From Betaproteobacteria bacterium (GTDB lineage: Bacteria; Pseudomonadota; Gammaproteobacteria; Burkholderiales; SG8-41): DNA of 8,979 nt. Shown here one piece after another: positions 1 through 6,819 of this stretch (within the stretch, counting starts at the first letter, position 1; each line of letters opens with the position of its first letter). The translations under genes were made by a program, and so were the position numbers. The notes below the pieces were generated by a model. That model had not been told where the DNA came from. It saw only the letters and a program-made list of their open reading frames with translations, and did no database searches. The stretch covers positions 1 through 8,979 of the forward strand of contig JANXRI010000365.1 in NCBI GenBank assembly GCA_025353085.1. The letters are read 5' to 3'.

Positions 1-4
1 GTAC

Positions 5-89
<85 letters not shown>

Positions 90-103
90 GAACGAAACCG
101 AAC

Positions 104-132
104 ATTATGGCGATTTCCCCTATTTGTGTCAA
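104..132 (-). promoter_or_regulatory. sigma70 promoter of tRNA-Tyr
   Basis: On the minus strand there is a perfect -35 TTGACA (127-132), a 17-bp spacer, and a -10 CATAAT (104-109) matching the consensus at 5 of 6 bases. The start point would fall a few bases before the mature tRNA 5' end at 89. The strength of the match suits a stable-RNA gene. Confidence 0.8.
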
Positions 133-230
133 ACAGTTGGGACGATGTTTTGCTGATGTTCTCCTGATGCCCGTGCGTCCGTGCGGCAGTCGTTCGAATT
201 CGCTACCATGTCGCCCGGAATCGACCCGCC

Positions 231-2390
231 ATGTCCGCCCCTATCTTCTTTTTACACAACGTCCTGAACCCGCGCTCGGTCGCCATCATCGGCGCTTCTG
301 AAGACACCGAGAAATTTGGCGGGCGGGTCATGAAGTTCTTGTTGAAACATGGTTTTAAGGGCAGCGTGTTGCCGGTCAACCCAGCCGCAGCGTCGATCCT
401 GGGCATTCCTGCTTATGCCAGAATCGAGGATGCGCCAGGCCCAATCGATGTGGCGCTCATCGCTGTGCCCGGAAAACAACTCAGGACCGCCGTCGAGGCA
501 TGCGGCAAAGCGCGGGTGGCAGCCTGCGTGGTGCTTGCAGCTGATTTTGCGGAAGCAGGCGCGGACGGGGCAAAACGTCAAGACGATCTTGTAGTCATCG
601 CGCGTCGGCACGGCATGCGCTTGATCGGCCCCAACTGCCTTGGATTTATCAACCCCGCATTAAGGTTGGCGCTTACTTCGTCGGTTGCGCTTGCTGTCGA
701 GCCAATGCCCGTGGGCAACATCGGACTCGTGAGCCAGAGCGGTTCGATCATGGCCGCACTGATTTCGCACGCCCATGACATGGGCACGGGCTTCAGCGTG
801 GCGGCGGCGGTCGGCAATCAGGCTGACCTCGAGAGTTGCGATTTCATCGAATATTTTTTGGCGGATCCCGCAACGCACGCAATTTGCGCATACATAGAGG
901 GCTTGAAGGATGGGGCGCGCTTCCTGGACTTGGCCGCGCGATGCCGCGCCGCCGGCAAACCTTTGCTGGTAGTCAAAGCGGGCCATAGCGAAGCAGGTAC
1001 ACGCATTACCCGTTCGCACACTGCAAGCCTCGCCGGCTCAGCCGCCGCATGGACCGCGGCCTGCCATGAACATGCCGTTGTCCTGCTGGACGATCCGGAG
1101 GCTTTGATTCAGTGCGCCGACTTCCTGATCCGGTTTGGCGCGCCGCGTGGCGACGGCGTCGCCGCAATGTCGCCCTCAGGCGGCACCATAGCGATAACCG
1201 CCGACCGGCTTGCCGCAAGCGGTCTGCGTCTCGCGCAGTTAGCGCAAACGACGCAACGCGCATTGCATGAGATCGTGCCAGTCACCCGACCGGCGAATCC
1301 ATTGGACGTGGGCGGACTCGCGCGGGACGCCGGGCTCACGAGCGCGCGCGACTGTTATCAACTGCTCGCCGCGGACCCGGACACGGGCCTAGTCCTGATC
1401 GTCGTCGCGACTACGCCGCAGCTCGACGCCAAAGTACGCCTATGGGCTGAACTGGCCGTCACCCACGGCAAGCCGACAGTGATCCTGTTGACGCCCGGTG
1501 CCCTGGTCGACAGCGCGCGCGCGATTTTGCGCGAGTTGCACTGTCCTTATACCAACCGCATGGATGACGCATTGCGCGTCGTAAAAGCCGCGATCAACTA
1601 CGGCGCTGCACTGAGGTTGCTGCCGACTACAGCATCAATTCCTGATAATTTTGGCGAAGTTGCTGCCTATTGCGCGCCGGCTCCCGCACTTACTGAAAGT
1701 GAAACCAAACAACTGCTTTCATTGGCCGGCATTGCAGTGACACGCGACCAGCAGGTGAAAACATCGGCGGATGCGGTCGCCGCCGCTCGCGTGCTGGGTT
1801 ATCCGGTGGTCTTAAAACTAAGCTCGCGCACGCTCACGCACAAAAGCGATGTCGGCGGCGTCGCGCTCGATTTGCGCAACGACGATGAAGTCATCAACGC
1901 GTGGCGGCGTATCGCCGCGCGATTAGCCTCGGTCGAACCGGAGTCAGTGCTTGAATGCGTGATACAGCCGATGATCATGGGCGGTATCGAGTTAATCATC
2001 GGCAGTCGCTGGGACCCACAATTCGGCGCGCTCATGATGGTCAGTGCGGGCGGCATCTGGGCGGAGACCTTGCGCGACACGCAATGCGCATTGGCACCAC
2101 TCTCTGCGCAGCGCGCGCTCGAACTCGTGCGTAAGCTGCGCATTTTCCCCGTACTGGCGGGTGCTCGCGGCCAAGCCGGCGCCGACCTCGATGCGGTGGT
2201 CGATACCATCGTACGCGTCAGCTGGCTCGCGGCCACATTGGGATCACGCCTTGCTGAGCTCGATATCAATCCACTCCTGGCAAAACCGCCTGGCCAGGGC
2301 GCCATCGCGCTCGACGCGCGCGCTACTTTTTTATATCCGCGCACACATCTGTCCGGTAGATTTCAGAACAAAAACATCTGGTTATCGTAG
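231..2390 (+). CDS. Acyl-CoA synthetase, NDP-forming type (fused CoA-binding and ATP-grasp subunits), 3' end altered by IS
   Basis: The protein belongs to the acetate--CoA ligase (ADP-forming) / succinyl-CoA-synthetase-like superfamily, with both subunits fused. These enzymes make an acyl-CoA from a carboxylic acid, CoA and ATP through a phosphohistidine; the acyl substrate cannot be read from sequence. Residues about 8-135 form a CoA-binding Rossmann domain (SVAIIGAS near 16-23, IGPNCLGF near 132-139). Residues 160-460 form the flavodoxin-like CoA-ligase domains, with GNQADL at 195-200 and candidate catalytic His263 in SHTASLAGS. Residues about 487-700 form an ATP-grasp domain (VVLKLSS, THKSDVGG, ending in ELDINPLL at 676-683). 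The start ATG at 231 leaves the family N-terminus complete; only a weak CGGAA lies upstream. Residues 1-704 are native. The last 15 residues and the stop come from the left inverted repeat and tail of the IS element. The catalytic domains look intact, so the enzyme may still work. Confidence 0.88.
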   Translation: MSAPIFFLHNVLNPRSVAIIGASEDTEKFGGRVMKFLLKHGFKGSVLPVNPAAASILGIPAYARIEDAPGPIDVALIAVPGKQLRTAVEACGKARVAACVVLAADFAEAGADGAKRQDDLVVIARRHGMRLIGPNCLGFINPALRLALTSSVALAVEPMPVGNIGLVSQSGSIMAALISHAHDMGTGFSVAAAVGNQADLESCDFIEYFLADPATHAICAYIEGLKDGARFLDLAARCRAAGKPLLVVKAGHSEAGTRITRSHTASLAGSAAAWTAACHEHAVVLLDDPEALIQCADFLIRFGAPRGDGVAAMSPSGGTIAITADRLAASGLRLAQLAQTTQRALHEIVPVTRPANPLDVGGLARDAGLTSARDCYQLLAADPDTGLVLIVVATTPQLDAKVRLWAELAVTHGKPTVILLTPGALVDSARAILRELHCPYTNRMDDALRVVKAAINYGAALRLLPTTASIPDNFGEVAAYCAPAPALTESETKQLLSLAGIAVTRDQQVKTSADAVAAARVLGYPVVLKLSSRTLTHKSDVGGVALDLRNDDEVINAWRRIAARLASVEPESVLECVIQPMIMGGIELIIGSRWDPQFGALMMVSAGGIWAETLRDTQCALAPLSAQRALELVRKLRIFPVLAGARGQAGADLDAVVDTIVRVSWLAATLGSRLAELDINPLLAKPPGQGAIALDARATFLYPRTHLSGRFQNKNIWLS
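2344..2363 (+). repeat. Left terminal inverted repeat of the IS4-family element
   Basis: The sequence CACATCTGTCCGGTAGATTT is the exact reverse complement of 3655-3674, and the match stops on both sides of the 20 bp. The stop codon of the transposase gene overlaps the inner end of this repeat. The repeat also supplies the end of the acyl-CoA synthetase reading frame. Confidence 0.93.
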
Positions 2391-3526
2391 GGGTGGTCGT
2401 CGAAATTCAGTGTCGCATCGACAACCAATTGATCGAGTGGGATTTTCTCAAACATGTTGACCTCGAAAATATTCAGTAAAAGCTGTGGCGACGCTGGAAG
2501 ATTCAGTTGCTTCTTGGCAATGACGACGATGAGATAGACGCAGACGGCGATCCAGATTTGTGACTTGACGGCGTTGAGAGAGTTTCCGAAGAAATGTTTG
2601 ATCGACAGGTTTTGCTTGATCCACTTGAAGAAGGTTTCTACTTGCCAGCGTTTGCGATAAATCTCGGCGATGGTGAACGCAGGCAGATCGAAGCGATTGG
2701 TCAAGAAGATGAGGAACTTGCCCGTTTCGGGGTCTCGAAAGGAGACGCGGCGCAAGCGATCCGGATAGGCGAGTTTCGATTTTGGTGTGACCAGCAGGAT
2801 GGTCTGATCGCTTCGCAGTCCGGTCGATTTGTCGACCTCGCGCGAGGCCAACCAGGTATAGCGCATATTGTCTTTGGCGCGGATGACGAAGGAGACTTGG
2901 CGTTGATGCAACGATTGCAGTCTGGCGAAATCGAGATAACCTCGGTCGACAACAACGATCGCGCCCGCCGGCCAGTGAATCAAGTCGAGCACATTGACGT
3001 CGTGCACCTTGCCAGTTGTGATATGGACGAAAACGGGAATGGAGCCGCGCAAGTCGACGATGGTGTGAGCCTTGACGGCCGCCTTGGTCGAGCGAAAGTC
3101 CGCCCAGGGAAACAGTGTCAGACACAGGTCGATGGTCGTGGAGTCCAGCGCATAGAGCGGTTCCTTGAGACCCAGACCGATGTCCTCGCCTTGATGCAAT
3201 TCGACCGCTGTGTAGATCAACCGATGACCGAGCGCTTCGAACACTCGCCAGTCGCGCCGCTCGTTGGTATCGGCCAGAGTAGAACGGGAAATCTTGCCGC
3301 GAATCCCTATGTGATAGAGCTTTGAACGCTGCGAGTTCAGGCAGGCCACCAGATCGCGCAAGCCCTCGCGTCGGGTGAGTTGGGAATAGGCGATGCAGAT
3401 GAAATGATTCCAGGCCGAGAAGTGCTTGATCCCGTGGTTCGAGGCGAACCGATCCACCAGATGCTCGAAGTGCGCGAATGGAACAAAACCCAACAGCTGC
3501 GCGAAAACAGACTGGCCGCGATTCAT
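2363..3526 (-). CDS. IS4-family transposase (DUF4372 plus DDE domain)
   Basis: This is a 387-residue transposase that cuts and inserts the surrounding element at its inverted repeats. The N-terminus (MNRGQSVFAQLLGFVP) resembles the DUF4372 domain common in this IS4 subgroup. Numbering from a TTG start 15 codons upstream, the DDE core has D143 (LYALDSTT), D209 (VVVDRGYLD) and E312. E312 lies in a perfect IS4 signature Y-x2-R-x3-E-x6-K (Y305, R308, E312, K319). I prefer the ATG at 3524-3526 because GAGG sits 7 bases upstream; the frame stays open to the TTG at 3571, which has no such site. No stop or frameshift interrupts the gene, so the element may be active. Confidence 0.93.
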   Translation of the reverse strand: MNRGQSVFAQLLGFVPFAHFEHLVDRFASNHGIKHFSAWNHFICIAYSQLTRREGLRDLVACLNSQRSKLYHIGIRGKISRSTLADTNERRDWRVFEALGHRLIYTAVELHQGEDIGLGLKEPLYALDSTTIDLCLTLFPWADFRSTKAAVKAHTIVDLRGSIPVFVHITTGKVHDVNVLDLIHWPAGAIVVVDRGYLDFARLQSLHQRQVSFVIRAKDNMRYTWLASREVDKSTGLRSDQTILLVTPKSKLAYPDRLRRVSFRDPETGKFLIFLTNRFDLPAFTIAEIYRKRWQVETFFKWIKQNLSIKHFFGNSLNAVKSQIWIAVCVYLIVVIAKKQLNLPASPQLLLNIFEVNMFEKIPLDQLVVDATLNFDDHPYDNQMFLF

Positions 3527-3626
3527 GGTGATGCCTCGTTTGCCAAGAAAATCGGCAACGATACGGGGCAAAAACCACTTGCGATCTCAAATCGTCGGAA
3601 TCGGGAATCACGTCTAAACCCGCGTC

Positions 3627-3655
3627 ATTGTTGGATTAAAATCAAGTGACTTCAA
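3627..3655 (-). promoter_or_regulatory. Possible transposase promoter at the right IS end
   Basis: On the minus strand TTGAAG (3650-3655) and AACAAT (3627-3632) are separated by exactly 17 bp. Each matches the sigma70 consensus at 4 of 6 bases. It starts at the inner edge of the right inverted repeat, about 100 bp before the transposase start. The match is modest and could be chance. Confidence 0.3.
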
Positions 3656-3674
3656 AATCTACCGGACAGATGTG
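3655..3674 (-). repeat. Right terminal inverted repeat of the IS4-family element
   Basis: Exact reverse complement of 2344-2363. It encodes the last residues (TSVR) and the stop of the truncated sensor kinase on the minus strand. Confidence 0.93.
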
Positions 3675-4195
3675 AGTTGAGTTATCGGCGCCAGTTCACG
3701 GCGTACAATTCTCACCACCAACCAGGCGAGTATAGGAAGAAGTAGCAGCAAAGGGATCAGCGTACGTAGTGCACTATTGATCGCGATCTCGTCGCGCACA
3801 TCGGTGGGCTGGGCCACGACCGTGCGTTCGCCAATTTTACTGTCACGCACAAATACCCGCAGCCGCTCCGCTCCCAGGTTCAGCGTATGAAAGCCGGGCG
3901 GCAAATCATTCGCGAGCCAGGCAGGACGTGGATCTCGGGGCAGATGAATGACTGAGACAAGAAACTCCGGATCGCTCACAGATTTATCACCGTTCTCCTG
4001 GCGCCGTGTGTCCGACGATGCGGAATCGACTTTAGTTCCGGCGACCAGTGTGGCGATCTGTCGCAGCGTATCGTCCTGGAGTTCCTTCGCTTCCAAATAC
4101 GCGAAACCAAAAGAGGCCAACGCCGCCGCCAGACCTGCGAGCAACAAAGCACTGCCCAACATAAGCGATAGATGCCGCTGCAAGGATCGCCTCAT
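3659..4195 (-). pseudogene. Sensor histidine kinase, truncated by the IS element (QseC-like N-terminal part)
   Basis: Only the input half of a two-component sensor kinase remains. It has a short cytoplasmic start, TM1 (about residues 10-34), a periplasmic sensor region of about 105 residues, TM2 (about 144-164), and the first residues after it (VRRELAPITQL), where a HAMP or kinase linker normally begins. After about residue 174 the frame runs into the right inverted repeat and stops (TSVR). The HisKA phosphoacceptor and ATPase domains, roughly 250-300 residues in this family, are absent from the window. The ATG overlaps the TGA of the response-regulator gene (ATGA, 4192-4195), showing translational coupling in the original operon. 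The layout resembles QseC/PmrB-type sensors. What remains could be made as a membrane stub but cannot phosphorylate a partner. Confidence 0.9.
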
Positions 4196-4854
4196 ACGGA
4201 TTTTTCCACCATCCAGCCTGCGCCGCGCACGTTTTTAATGACCTCGGCGCCGAGTTTTTTGCGCACGCCGTGAATTAAAAAGTCAACTGCATTGCTTTCC
4301 ACTTCCTCATTCCACCCATAAATGCGTTCTTCCAGTTCCGCCCGGCTGAGGATCGCGCCCGGGCGCGATAACAGCGCGTGCAAGAGGGCAAACTCGCGTG
4401 CGCTAAGAATCTCTACATTGTTTCCGCATTGGGCTTCGTGGGTCGCCGGGTCGAGACTCACCGTGCCATTGGAAAGTACCGGGGCCGCCTGCCCACTCTG
4501 CCGACGGATCACTGCCCGCAATCGCGCCAGCAGTTCGTTAACGTCGAAGGGCTTCACCAGATAATCATCCGCGCCGAGATCAAGCCCCTTGATCCGGTTT
4601 TCCACACCATCGCGAGCGGTGATGACGATGACCGGCACCAGAACGCCCCTCTGCCGCAGGCGACGCAGCACTTCCAATCCGTCCCGCCGGGGCAATCCCA
4701 AATCGAGTAGCACGGCTTGGTATTCGCCGCTTTCGAGGGCGCGGCTTGCCGCGGCGCCATCTGTGACCCAGTCCACGGCGTATGCAGCATCCTTGAGGCT
4801 GACCGACACCGCCTCACCGATCATGGCGTCATCTTCGACAAGCAGTATTCGCAT
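4192..4854 (-). CDS. OmpR/PhoB-family response regulator (QseB/PmrA-like)
   Basis: This 220-residue DNA-binding response regulator is normally controlled by the kinase encoded next to it. The receiver domain (1-115) has the acidic pair in LLVEDD, phosphoacceptor D51 (LLDLGLP), T79 (VIVITA) and K101 (LVKPF). The winged-helix domain (about 125-218) includes LSAREFALLHALLSRPG and the recognition-helix region SNAVDFLIHGVRKKLG, ending in VRGAGWMV. Length and all signature residues are normal. The start ATG at 4852-4854 has no convincing Shine-Dalgarno sequence. Its stop overlaps the kinase start by 4 bp. Because the kinase core is lost, the regulator is orphaned locally. It could be silent, or be phosphorylated by another kinase or acetyl phosphate. 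A likely binding site lies upstream of the PepSY gene (6767-6788). Confidence 0.93.
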   Translation of the reverse strand: MRILLVEDDAMIGEAVSVSLKDAAYAVDWVTDGAAASRALESGEYQAVLLDLGLPRRDGLEVLRRLRQRGVLVPVIVITARDGVENRIKGLDLGADDYLVKPFDVNELLARLRAVIRRQSGQAAPVLSNGTVSLDPATHEAQCGNNVEILSAREFALLHALLSRPGAILSRAELEERIYGWNEEVESNAVDFLIHGVRKKLGAEVIKNVRGAGWMVEKSV

Positions 4855-4968
4855 CGATAGAACTCAGGTTCCCGCAGTGCTCATTGTCTTACCCGGTTTT
4901 ATCAGGATCATGGGCGAATATATGACCATGCTGATTTGTTTCCCGTTGCGCTCGGCAATCCTTTCGAG

Positions 4969-5436
4969 TCAACTCCTGGAACTCATTGAATCAATAGTTT
5001 TGAGCAGGTCCGCCATCGTTTGCCTGCAGTCACTCGCGTTGGGCGCCGCCGCGCGCAATGCACTCAGCGCTTTGTCGATGGCCTTGTCCACTACGTGCCA
5101 ATCATCCGCCGCGCGCGGCTTCAGTCCCGCCTCAGCAGAATCCCATGCCACTTCCAAGTCTTTGATCCGCGTTTTTGCGCCCGCCAAATCGCCTTTTTCC
5201 ACGATGGCCGCGACGTCCGCGGCGAGCGCGCGAAATGCGGTCAAATCGCCCAGTTTCGACAGCGTTTTTCCTGGTGCAGGATTACCGGACTGAGTGCTCG
5301 TCTGTGGTGTAACGGTTGAAGGGGCAACACCTTTTGTTTCAGTCGTAGATTGCTTTGAGCATCCTGCCGCCAAGGTCAAGGTAGCGATGATCGACGTTGC
5401 AGTAATGAAGAGAATAAATGTATTGATCGGTTTCAT
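4969..5436 (-). CDS. Small predicted lipoprotein, alpha-helical
   Basis: The 155-residue product has a hydrophobic signal segment (residues 6-25) ending in TLAAGC, giving a lipidation site at C26. The -3 position is Ala rather than the favoured Leu, so the lipobox is slightly off consensus. A Thr/Ser/Gln/Pro-rich linker (27-60) follows, then a charged, probably helical domain (62-152) with a conserved-looking core around KTRIKDLEVAWDSAE and DDWHVVDKAIDKAL. I do not recognise a named family. Similar small lipoproteins may accompany PepSY/two-component clusters, but that is from memory. The gene lies 39 bp after the DUF347 gene in the same direction, and AGGA sits about 10 bases before the ATG. 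A sensory or ligand-binding accessory role is a guess. Confidence 0.8.
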   Translation of the reverse strand: MKPINTFILFITATSIIATLTLAAGCSKQSTTETKGVAPSTVTPQTSTQSGNPAPGKTLSKLGDLTAFRALAADVAAIVEKGDLAGAKTRIKDLEVAWDSAEAGLKPRAADDWHVVDKAIDKALSALRAAAPNASDCRQTMADLLKTIDSMSSRS

Positions 5437-5475
5437 GATTTTATGTCCTGAAATAAAATTGATAAATAAAGGGAC

Positions 5476-6267
5476 TTATGCAATCGCCTTCGCAGGCGTG
5501 ACTTTGCCGCTATTAACCTGGGCAAAGGTCACCAGAATTACAATGACAGTCAGGAAAATGGCACTCGTCCACGTCGCACCAAGCCCGAGCCCGCCGTAGG
5601 TATTTGCCTGGGTCAGCAGGTCGCCAAGCGCCGCTCCAAATGGGCGCGTTAAGATGTAGGCGATCCAGAATCCCAATACCGCATTTGCGCCTATGCGCCA
5701 GGCAATCAGTGTGAACACGATCATTGCGCCGAATATCACCGCACCCCACTTGAATCCTAAACCCAGGGCTTCGGTGGCAAGGTCTCCCGCCGCGGTGCCG
5801 AGAGCGAAGGTGCACAGAACGGCGGCCCAGTAAAATAATTCTCTACGTCGCGTGACTATCGTACGAATGGACAGCGTCCGTTCCAGTCGGTACCAGAGGG
5901 CAAAAATAATCGCTAAACCCGCTGCAAAGACTGTCGTGCTCAGATAAAGGCTTACGCCTAGCCCGTCCGTCAGCGCGTCGGTAATCTGGGTGCCAACCAC
6001 GCTGACCAACACGACTGTAAGCCAATAAATCCAAGGGACATAGCGCCGAGCGCGCAGCTGCATGAAGAGAGCAATCGTCAGCAGGGCGCCCATTATCGCC
6101 CTGGTGACGCCTTGACCCAAACCCGCATTTACGGCAAGGAAATCGGCCCCGGTTTCACCCACGGTGGTCGACATTATTTTGACAATCCAAAAGGCAAGCG
6201 TCACCTCTGGTACTTTGTTGAGGAGTTGGCTTAGCGACAATACGCCGGTAGTTGTTGCATTGTTCAT
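5476..6267 (-). CDS. DUF347 (COG4705-type) integral membrane protein
   Basis: This 263-residue membrane protein is built of four copies of a two-helix unit, the layout described for the DUF347 repeat. Each copy carries W-x9-G-x4-D: W27/G37/D42, W82/G92/D97, W147/G157/D162 and W201/G211/D216. The spacing is identical in all four. Copy 1 reads WIVKIMSTTVGETGAD and copy 4 reads WIAYILTRPFGAALGD. The biochemical function is not known to me; four acidic residues set in repeated helices would suit a transporter or ion-binding protein. The ATG at 6265-6267 is chosen because AAGG lies 6 bases upstream; the frame is open a further 37 codons, but those look non-coding. It sits between the PepSY and lipoprotein genes on the same strand. 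Confidence 0.88.
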   Translation of the reverse strand: MNNATTTGVLSLSQLLNKVPEVTLAFWIVKIMSTTVGETGADFLAVNAGLGQGVTRAIMGALLTIALFMQLRARRYVPWIYWLTVVLVSVVGTQITDALTDGLGVSLYLSTTVFAAGLAIIFALWYRLERTLSIRTIVTRRRELFYWAAVLCTFALGTAAGDLATEALGLGFKWGAVIFGAMIVFTLIAWRIGANAVLGFWIAYILTRPFGAALGDLLTQANTYGGLGLGATWTSAIFLTVIVILVTFAQVNSGKVTPAKAIA

Positions 6268-6320
6268 GGGCTGCCTTGATAGAGGTTTTAACGTTGATGG
6301 AAGAGTATGGCGTCTCAACC

Positions 6321-6360
6321 AAAAAGCAGCTGCCGAGACAGCGATGCCACCCCGGCAGCT
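6321..6360 (-). terminator. Rho-independent terminator or attenuator after the PepSY gene
   Basis: On the minus strand an 8-bp perfect stem (AGCTGCCG / CGGCAGCT, 6353-6360 with 6328-6335) encloses a 17-nt loop. It is followed by GC and then five T (6321-6325). It starts 14 bp after the PepSY stop codon and lies in the 107-bp gap before the DUF347 gene. Its place inside a same-strand cluster suggests partial termination, making more PepSY than downstream mRNA. Confidence 0.7.
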
Positions 6361-6374
6361 CAGGTCAGGACCAA

Positions 6375-6710
6375 TCAATCGGCCTTGTCATGTCCATCGT
6401 CATGGTCGGCTTTGTCTTCGATTGCAGCAATCACTTTGCCGCTTGTCGCGTCGACCGTCACATCCATGACCTGTTTGTCTTTGACCACTTCAACATCAAA
6501 CACCCATTGACCTTTGTGCCGCTCATACTCGGCTTTGGACGCCTTGCCACCGACATGCTGCTCGGCAGCAGTTATTGCTTGCGTTAAGCCAATCGTTGCA
6601 CCCGATCTGTCCAGCGCGTCGTTCTCGGCTGATTTTGCCGCATAAGCAGCACTGCCAATGGCGATCGCGGTGAGGCTGACAAATGCCGCTGCGTAGATTT
6701 TTTGTCTCAT
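6375..6710 (-). CDS. Secreted PepSY-domain protein
   Basis: The 111-residue product begins with a Sec signal peptide (MRQKIYAAAF..., probable cleavage near AAYA at 21-24). One PepSY domain covers about residues 40-97 (TQAITAAEQHVGGKASKAEYERH, then WVFDVEVV and DVTVDATSGKVI). PepSY domains are small periplasmic or extracellular modules first described as peptidase inhibitors, and are common beside QseBC/PmrAB-like systems. The tail (EDKADHDDGHDKAD) is rich in Asp and His and could bind metal, which is inference. The ATG at 6708-6710 is chosen over an upstream one because AAGGAG (6719-6724) lies 8 bases before it and the signal peptide then begins correctly. It is the first gene of the minus-strand cluster. 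Confidence 0.92.
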   Translation of the reverse strand: MRQKIYAAAFVSLTAIAIGSAAYAAKSAENDALDRSGATIGLTQAITAAEQHVGGKASKAEYERHKGQWVFDVEVVKDKQVMDVTVDATSGKVIAAIEDKADHDDGHDKAD

Positions 6711-6766
6711 GATAAATACTCCTTCAAAGTTACGCGGGGGTTCGCGTGGTATGAAGATAGTGAGCA

Positions 6767-6788
6767 AGAGTTAGGGTAGAGTTAGTGT
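6767..6788. promoter_or_regulatory. Tandem 11-bp direct repeat, candidate response-regulator box
   Basis: The plus strand reads AGAGTTAGGGT then AGAGTTAGTGT (6767-6777 and 6778-6788), identical at 10 of 11 positions. On the minus strand this is CTAACTC-TACC-CTAACTC, two half-sites one helical turn apart. OmpR-family regulators such as PmrA, BqsR and QseB bind direct repeats with about this spacing and a TAA core. It lies 57 bp upstream of the PepSY start and 32-53 bp upstream of the divergent cytochrome-like start, so it could control both. A weak -10 (TATCTT) follows on the minus strand 8 bp after the second half-site. Binding by the regulator encoded here is inferred. Confidence 0.55.
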
Positions 6789-6819
6789 CCGAGCGCCCTC
6801 TGTTTACAACTTTGGAGGG

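Larger units (their letters stand above)
2344..3674 (-). mobile_element. Complete IS4-family insertion sequence (1331 bp)
   Basis: The element is bounded by perfect 20-bp inverted repeats and holds one full-length DDE transposase gene that fills almost all of it. The left flank (ending CCGCGCA) and right flank (starting AGTTGAG) share no direct repeat, so no target-site duplication is visible. Both ends sit inside truncated genes: the acyl-CoA synthetase on the left and a sensor kinase on the right. This points to an adjacent deletion or recombination between two copies after insertion. The family call rests on the transposase signature; I cannot assign a named element. Confidence 0.92.

Noticed and set aside
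1799..2344. A 181-codon minus-strand frame inside the acyl-CoA synthetase
   Set aside because: It is a Ser/Arg/Ala-rich antisense shadow of the ATP-grasp domain with no start signal.
2594..3325. A 243-codon plus-strand frame antisense to the transposase
   Set aside because: It has no recognisable domain and mirrors the transposase codons; long antisense frames are common in GC-rich genes.
2448..3611. A 387-codon open frame on the minus strand overlapping the transposase
   Set aside because: It is a shadow of the transposase in another frame: low complexity, rich in Arg/Ser/His, without domains. The true frame has the full Y-x2-R-x3-E-x6-K signature.
4855..4968. A separate promoter for the response regulator (TATATT on the minus strand)
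   Set aside because: No matching -35 lies at the right distance; the nearest TTGACT is about 44 bp away.
4589..5293. A 234-codon plus-strand frame across the regulator and lipoprotein genes
   Set aside because: It spans two real minus-strand genes and the gap between them and is Ser/Arg-rich; a shadow.
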